From: Puffinus mauretanicus
Lineage: Eukaryota > Chordata > Aves > Procellariiformes > Procellariidae
DNA length: 64,000 nucleotides
NCBI GenBank assembly: GCA_023333565.1
Contig: JAJKFH010003908.1
Location: 62,001-126,000 of the forward strand
Reading direction: 5' to 3'
A program made the translations under genes and the position numbers. Below, piece by piece: positions 1 to 64,000 of the stretch (position 1 is its first letter; every line of letters starts with the position of its first letter). The notes below the pieces were generated by a model. The model worked only from the letters and a program-made list of their open reading frames with translations. It was not told the origin of the DNA and made no database searches.

Positions 1-1715
1 CATATGATTTTTTTCCTAGACTAATACAGTTTTGCTTACATAAGAACATACTGAGGAAACACTCCATATATGAATATGTTCCTATTCATGAAGGAACTAG
101 ACTACCTGTTTTGAAGTACCTCTGTAAAATACTAGTCATCTTAATTTATCCATGATTTTTAGTCTACTAAAAACCAAACTGTTCTTCCCTACTATTACTC
201 TTCCTGGGGTGAACTATAAGAAGTTATCTGAAAAATAGTAACTTTTTTCAATATTTAATCAGAGTACGTTAGAGTACTATATGGTTAAGTTTAAAAAGGG
301 TTGAAAAATGAAATTTGGCAAGGTTTGATCCTTTTGCAAACTCCACAGGCTTGTAATTTCACTCTTGGCTTACTTCTGTTCCATGGAAATACTGAGAGAT
401 GGAAATAAATTTGTGTAGGGTTCAATGACCCAGAAAAAGCAGTATATTCTTTTTGCAGGGACTGACTAATGAGAAAAAGAATAGACATTCCAATTTAAAA
501 AATACAAACGAATTTAGCTCTGACAAATGGTTTGTCAGGTAGACACTGACAAGAATTTCTAACAAAAGTTTCCATCAGCAGTAGTCACTAGAAATCCAAC
601 TCTTGGCTCACTTACAGCAGCTTACATTTTGCATTGAGTAACATGCTAAATTCCATGCTGGATCAGAAGAATCAGTGATTTAAAGAATACAGCACATAAA
701 TTCAAGAAAAGCAATCTGCTATTGGGTGTCTTTGGAAAGAAAAAGCACTGTATTTCTCATTTCAAGTAATTCCAACTCCTGCCTTCCCAGAAAAAGGCAA
801 GTCGACCATTTTTGTCCCAAAACTATAGAGCAAAGCAGTACCAGAGCTTAGGAGTGAAACACAGGTACCCTAGGCCTAAACCCAGGCTTAAACTACTAAA
901 GCCTTTCATCTGTTCCTCCTAAATCTGTTAGTATAGCCACAATTCGCACAGTCAAATGATTTTGTCATACACCTTCACCATATACAAACTAAAAGACAAA
1001 AGAAAAATATTTTTTGTTGTACAATTATGCTTACACACCGGAGATTTTTCCAACACGGCTACTGCAAGTAGTGGTCTGTCCCTCCCTCACCCACTTATAC
1101 CAGCAAATACATAGTGTAGACGTAGCTCTTCATGAGCAAGATCATTCATAATCTTTTCATATAGGCTTCTTAATAGTAAAATTTACTGTAGAGCCAGCAC
1201 CGATGGATCAGTGAAGACACAAGGAGTGAAACTTAAGCCAGAAAAAAAAAAAATTGATGCAAGTCTGGTGTCAATAAAAGCACTTTCATTGTCACAGCAT
1301 ATTTGCTTAGGGAAACTATAAAACAGCAAAACCCAGTGAATACATTTTCATGATTGCTGGTGCAGTAACAATCTAAATCAAAGTCAGTTTTTAAAAAAAA
1401 ACAGATCTTTTTAATGCTAATAAATAAGCCACATCAGTGTTCATCCCATCAACTAGCTTAAAAATCCATTTTGCTTACTTTTATTCCAATAGTGGTGTTG
1501 AGTTGATGTGCTAGTGCTTTATTTAAAATACATGTATATACTAAATTCTCTAAAGCTGGGACAGCTCATAGAAATTTTTATTTTAGTTTTAGGATAAGAA
1601 GAGCAGCAATTATAATGTCCATCATATTAGTCAGCCTCTGGATTGAAACACAAAACTTGGAAAAACAAACAGCACTTCAATGTGCATCAATTCTAACACT
1701 CTGATGTTTACTTAC
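1..1715 (-). other. DOCK9 intron after e38 (incomplete)
   Basis: AT-rich intron continuing off the left edge. I see no exon, RNA gene or recognisable repeat beyond short A and T runs. Confidence 0.6.
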
Positions 1716-59732
<58,017 letters not shown>

Positions 59733-60617
59733 CTATAAGAAAATAAAAGATCTTTACATACTGTCTACTCACAATCAAAGGAAGTCATATGTACTTCAGA
59801 TCTTTTAAAATATCAAAGTGTGTATTTTTTTGTTGAACAAGTGTATTATAATTACACTTTTTCCTCTCCGACATTTGACCTTTTGAAGTTATTTGTACCA
59901 CTGCAACAAGTGAAAGTATGAAAGATAACAGCCCATTTTTCAGTTTCCCTTCATCATTATGCTTGAAATAATTTTTAAAAAACAAAACATCCAATTTCCA
60001 AATATCAAGTTTTCATGTACTCAGATCACCCAGAAGTGAAGTTAAGATCTACCGATAAAAAAAAGCATAAAACTCTATTAATAATTGAGCGAGAATCATT
60101 TACCATGGTGGGATTTTATACCGGAGGTTAAATCGTGACCAACCTCAACCCTGAATGCCCTGATATTGCTCGTCTTCTAAATATACATGAAGTTGGAAAT
60201 CAATTCCTCCTCTGTTCCTCAACCATTATTGTCATCTTTTTTGCACAATTTAAATCAAGGCTTCAAATGCTACCTAGCTTGACTCATGTTCCTAGGAATG
60301 AATTCACAGGTCTTAAATGAAAATTCTATATTATAATTAATTTAAGAAATTGATAATTCATTAGCTAAACATTAAAATAAACAGTAAGACAGACTTAATG
60401 GTTGGGGGATTTTTTCTTTGTTTTAAGTTAAATTAAGTGCCAAATGACATTTTAGTTTCGCTATACCTCAGATTTTTTAATTAGCAGACTAACTACTGGT
60501 TGGCAGAACAGCCAGCTTTCTACCAAAGATGAGTTTCTGTTAAGGAGGATACAAACAAATGTATGGACTCCAGATCTAAGGCAGTCTTGCCAATTAAAAT
60601 CAGTACTGAAGTAAATG

Positions 60618-60640
60618 AAAAAAAAAAAAAAAAAAAAAAA
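60618..60640 (+). repeat. poly(A), 23 bases
   Basis: An uninterrupted run of 23 A residues in the intron upstream of e1. No adjacent retrotransposon body is recognised. Confidence 0.9.
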
Positions 60641-60837
60641 TCTTAAGAACAGTAACCTTTAACTTTCATAGTATAAAACCTTGACACAGGTGGTACATAT
60701 CACACTTCTCAGTTTTCACAAATCACTGAATTACAGCAACTCTGCCTATATTATGACTGTATGTGTGAATATATACACTGCATGTATTATGTGACTGGGC
60801 TTCTCTGTGATGCAAAAAAGTCTCAATATACTTCAGT

Positions 60838-61048
60838 ATTAAAACAAAAAAAACCAAAACCCAACAAAACAAAACAAAAAAAAAGAAAAACCCAAACAGT
60901 ATTTTGGGAATTCTTGCCTAAATTTAACATTTTTAAGTTTGGGGGGGGGAGGGGAGAGGGGGAACCAACAACAAACCCAAACCAAATCAACCAACAAAAA
61001 AAAAAAAGAAAAAAAAAACAACCAAAAAACCAACCAACCCCCCCCATT
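60838..61048 (+). repeat. A+C low-complexity region enclosing a G-rich block
   Basis: Two A+C-only stretches (60,841-60,898 and 60,963-61,046, the latter ending in eight C) flank an ordinary 40-nt segment and a G-rich block at 60,941-60,962. It is a compound, strand-asymmetric simple repeat. Confidence 0.8.
60941..60962 (+). other. potential G-quadruplex
   Basis: A run of nine G, then four G, then five G, separated by one and three bases, satisfies a strict G4 pattern on the plus strand. Confidence 0.55.
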
Positions 61049-62104
61049 GCACATAGTCAGCATTCCTCTTATACAAGTACTGATGAAGGAGCATATTCTG
61101 CTCTATTCTGCTTTATCTTTAATGTCTGTTAGTGAAGTCAGCGTTTTTCTCTCTTGTGCATCTATTGCCTTTGAAAAATAAGGAAGCATATGTACTAAAT
61201 GAACTCAAAACAGCAATGAGGAATGTTATACAAATGTAATAGGAACTAAATCCCCTCCTTATCAAAAAAACTTACTCTGAAACAAGTAGTTTGATTCTGA
61301 GAACAAAAGCTTGTAAGCATGTCTACCTAAGAACAACCACCACTTCTATAAATTCCAAGTCAGACTACTGCAAAGTACAGTGGCTGGGGTCCTTACAATT
61401 TTTTATTTTATCTTCTCTTCCATTAAATGGAAATGCAATTTCTACTGTGTAGAGACCACCTTTTTCCCCATATGAGTTTCTAGATGCTAATACAACACCA
61501 ATAATAAGTAACAGTAAAACAATGAATAAAATAAGATCAGCCAGAAAGGATACAGTACATAAAATAATAAAATCATGTAACTGGAATAGGGCCATTATGT
61601 ATAATATTTTGTAGTTCAAAATCTAATACACTTGCCCCTCACCAACAATTCAAGTGAAGAAAATAGCTATTTCCAAACCCCTTTATTCTAGCCTTTGAAT
61701 GACTTCCTGGCTTCATAGAAGTGAGCATTAACTGATTTTGGTTTTGCACGTCATGTTGATCCATAACTAGTCTCAAATTTCTACATGCAGTTCTGAACAT
61801 CCAGACGTCAAGATGAACACTGATGGCACTGTAGAATACAGTATAGCGTTCAAGACACAAGCCAACTATAAACTTTAAGCATCCGAAGTAGTTTTACTTA
61901 AAGACTACTGTATCAGCCCAAAACCTTACTTGCAGTAGAACAAAAGAACAGTAATAAAAAAAAAATTAAAATAAAAAGCTTCTGACAGAGTCTGAGGAAA
62001 TTTCAGGTTACTTGAATTGAACCGATGGAACAGAAAATATGGAACAGTGCTTCATGAAAAGATGATTTAGAAAAAAGGGGATTTTCAGGATTAAAAAATC
62101 AAAA

Positions 62105-62895
62105 ACATAGAATCACAGAACGGTTAGAGGTTGGATGGGACCTCTGGAGGTCATCTAGTCCAACCTCCCTGCTCAAGCAGGGCCACCTACAGCCACTTGC
62201 CCAGGGCTGTGTCCAGATGGCTTTTGAATATCTCCACGGACAGAGATTCCACAACTTCCCTGGGCAACCTGTGCCAGTGCTCAGTCACCCTCACAGTGAC
62301 AAAGTGTTTCCTGATGTTCAGAGGGAACCTCCTGTGTTTCCGTTTGCCCCTGGTCCTGTCACTGAGCACCGCTGAGCAGAGCCTGGCTTCATCCTCTTTG
62401 CGCCCTCCCTTCAGGTATTTATATACATTGATGAGATCCCCCCTGAACCTTGTCTTCTCCAGGCTGAACAGTCCCAGCTCTCTCAGCCTCTCCTCATAGG
62501 AGAGATGCTCCATCCTCCACCCCTTCATCATCGTCATAGCCCTTTGCTGGACTCTCTCCAGTATGTCCATGTCTGACTTTTACTGGGGAGCCCAGAACAG
62601 GACACAGGACTCCAGATATGGCCTCAGCAGTGCTATTCAGCTGTTCAGAGGGGAAGGATCACCTCCCTCAACCTGCTGACAACACTCCCCCTAATGCAAT
62701 TGCCCAGGACACCATTAGCTTTCTTTGCTGCAAGGGCACATTGCTGGCTCGTGTTCAGCTTGGTGTCCACCAGGACCCCCAGGTCCTTTTCTGCCAACTG
62801 CTTTCCAGCTGGGTGGCCTGTCCAGCATGCACTGGTGCCTGCGGTTGTTCTTCCCAGCTGCAGGGCTTAGCACTTCCCTTTGCTGCAGTGCCTTT
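62105..62895 (-). mobile_element. CR1 LINE, different subfamily, 5'-truncated
   Basis: About 790 nt of minus-strand CR1 upstream of e1, sense with DOCK9. It encodes the ORF2 end ([60 protein letters not shown]) in one 127-codon stretch (62187-62570). Its 3' region (agaggttggatgggacctctggagg) differs from the 7.5- and 57.5-kb copies, indicating another CR1 lineage. It is broken upstream of 62,570. Confidence 0.9.
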
Positions 62896-63566
62896 CTTTC
62901 ATTTGTAACTTCTGAAAATCTCAATGTTTTCTGATGATGTAAACTCATACTGTACCAGAGCCACAGGCTGAGAACCAAAACCAAGCCATTGACTAAGTAG
63001 GAAACAAAAAGGGCCAGAAATAGCCCAGAAGATGGAGAATATATATTATCAGAGAGGGGCACCAAAGCAGAGGAAGTTGAGGAGTAGGAGGAAAGATACA
63101 TTTTAAGTGCAAGACAAAAACTACAACTGTGTTTTTAGGAACCAATTTTTTTGTTTGTTGGTTTGTTTTAAAAACACAAATCAAACTCATTTCAGTGGAG
63201 TTGGACAGAGTTGTACCCCTAAGGCAAAACAATTTGTGTAAATCTGTATATAGAACTTGCAATATGATTAAATTTATTACAGTTACAAGACTTTCCATGC
63301 GAAGTATCTATTAAATGTGTATCCAAAAACATTATTACAATATTTGGAAAAAAAAAATCCTCTGTAAAGCTGTTGTATCTCTCTGTATAAATCTTCAAAT
63401 AACTTTATTCTCAAAAAAAAATTATTTAAGAAATACATTTTTATTAAACTTTGCCTATTTCTATCCAAGTTAACAAAACGCTAAAACCCAAGACTTTTTT
63501 CCAGGTATGCTGTGCCTAACAAAATAGTTACATGCTGTACTGTAAACACATAACAGAATCACAAGG

Positions 63567-63589
63567 AAAAAAAAAAAAAAAAAAAAAAA
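63567..63589 (+). repeat. poly(A), 23 bases
   Basis: A third run of exactly 23 A residues, with no recognised element attached. Confidence 0.9.
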
Positions 63590-64000
63590 TCTTTTCTTTG
63601 GCACTTGCTACTGACAAACATTTTACCAAAGCCCTTAACTTTTTAAAATAAAGAAAAGCACATAAAAGTAACATTACAAAGGTCAAATGAAAGCATCTGG
63701 AAGGGTGACTGAATTTAATACAATTCCCAAAACAAAAATCCCACACAAGAAGCTATGCAAAACATTTTACAGCTCATGTAAGCACAAAATGTAACTGAAA
63801 TGAACTTTAATTTTACGCTGTCATTACTTTGCCATGATTTAAGGTTGGGGTTTTTGTGTGTTTGCCTTAAAATTTCGTTTGATATTTTTGACAAATACTT
63901 GACATTAACTAGTAATTTATGTTTTCTTTACAGAAAGATTTTTAAAATTCAGCATCCTGCCCTTTAAAATCTCGTTCACTGTTTTTGCAAGACACAGCAT

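Larger units (their letters stand above)
59733..64000 (-). other. DOCK9 intron upstream of e1 (incomplete)
   Basis: An intron of at least 4.3 kb running off the right edge. It contains the A+C/G region, two poly(A) runs and the 62.1-kb CR1. I searched for the exon with the first half of the PH domain and did not find it. Confidence 0.6.

Noticed and set aside
1..1715. Next DHR2 exon (DVLMELLEQ-type)
   Set aside because: No matching reading frame with splice borders is visible; it is probably off the left edge.
60761..61132. 123-codon plus-strand ORF rich in Lys, Asn, Pro and Gln
   Set aside because: It is translated low-complexity A+C sequence.
59733..64000. Exon encoding the first half of the PH domain
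   Set aside because: Searched for the expected PH-domain strings and bordering splice sites on the minus strand and found none; it should lie beyond the right edge.

Overview
This window looks like bird nuclear DNA. It is AT-rich, intron-dominated and carries at least five CR1 LINE copies, some ending in the ATTCTATG-type tandem repeat typical of avian CR1, plus one avian-type retroviral solo LTR. There is no bacterial-style gene packing, and most short ORFs in both strands are chance or antisense to repeats. I cannot name the species.

One protein-coding gene occupies almost the whole window on the minus strand: DOCK9 (zizimin-1), a Cdc42 guanine-nucleotide exchange factor. I placed 38 coding exons between 59732 and 1716. 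Each has AG/GT borders, and the reading phases agree at every junction. They total 4416 nt, or 1472 codons without a stop. The gene runs off both ends. The window begins in the intron before the last part of the PH domain. It continues through a linker, the DHR1/C2 lipid-binding domain, the long ARM-like helical core and a Ser-rich variable segment, and ends inside lobe A of the catalytic DHR2 domain. Lobes B and C, the 5' exons, the promoter and the 3'UTR are outside.

The rest is intron carrying dated layers of repeats. Younger CR1 copies lie at 7.5-8.3 kb (+), 28.5-30.1 kb (+), 55.5-56.8 kb (-), 57.5-57.8 kb (+) and 62.1-62.9 kb (-). A solo LTR lies at 54.6-55.1 kb, in the same orientation as DOCK9 and with its own TATA box and ATTAAA signal. 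Older material includes two CR1/L3-type tails (about 4.2-4.4 kb and 58.9-59.4 kb) and a MIR-like SINE piece (about 53.8 kb). The most unexpected piece is a decayed reverse transcriptase of DIRS type (tyrosine-recombinase retrotransposon) at about 39.3-40.4 kb on the minus strand.

Other points for a second look are an in-frame alternative 3' splice site inside exon e31 that removes 23 codons, a compact imperfect hairpin about 100 nt past that exon, repeated A+C-only or T+G-only tracts, and potential G-quadruplexes. Exons are numbered e1-e38 in transcript order within the window; residue numbers refer to the 1472-residue partial protein. Domain assignments rest on recalled family knowledge, since no database search was possible.
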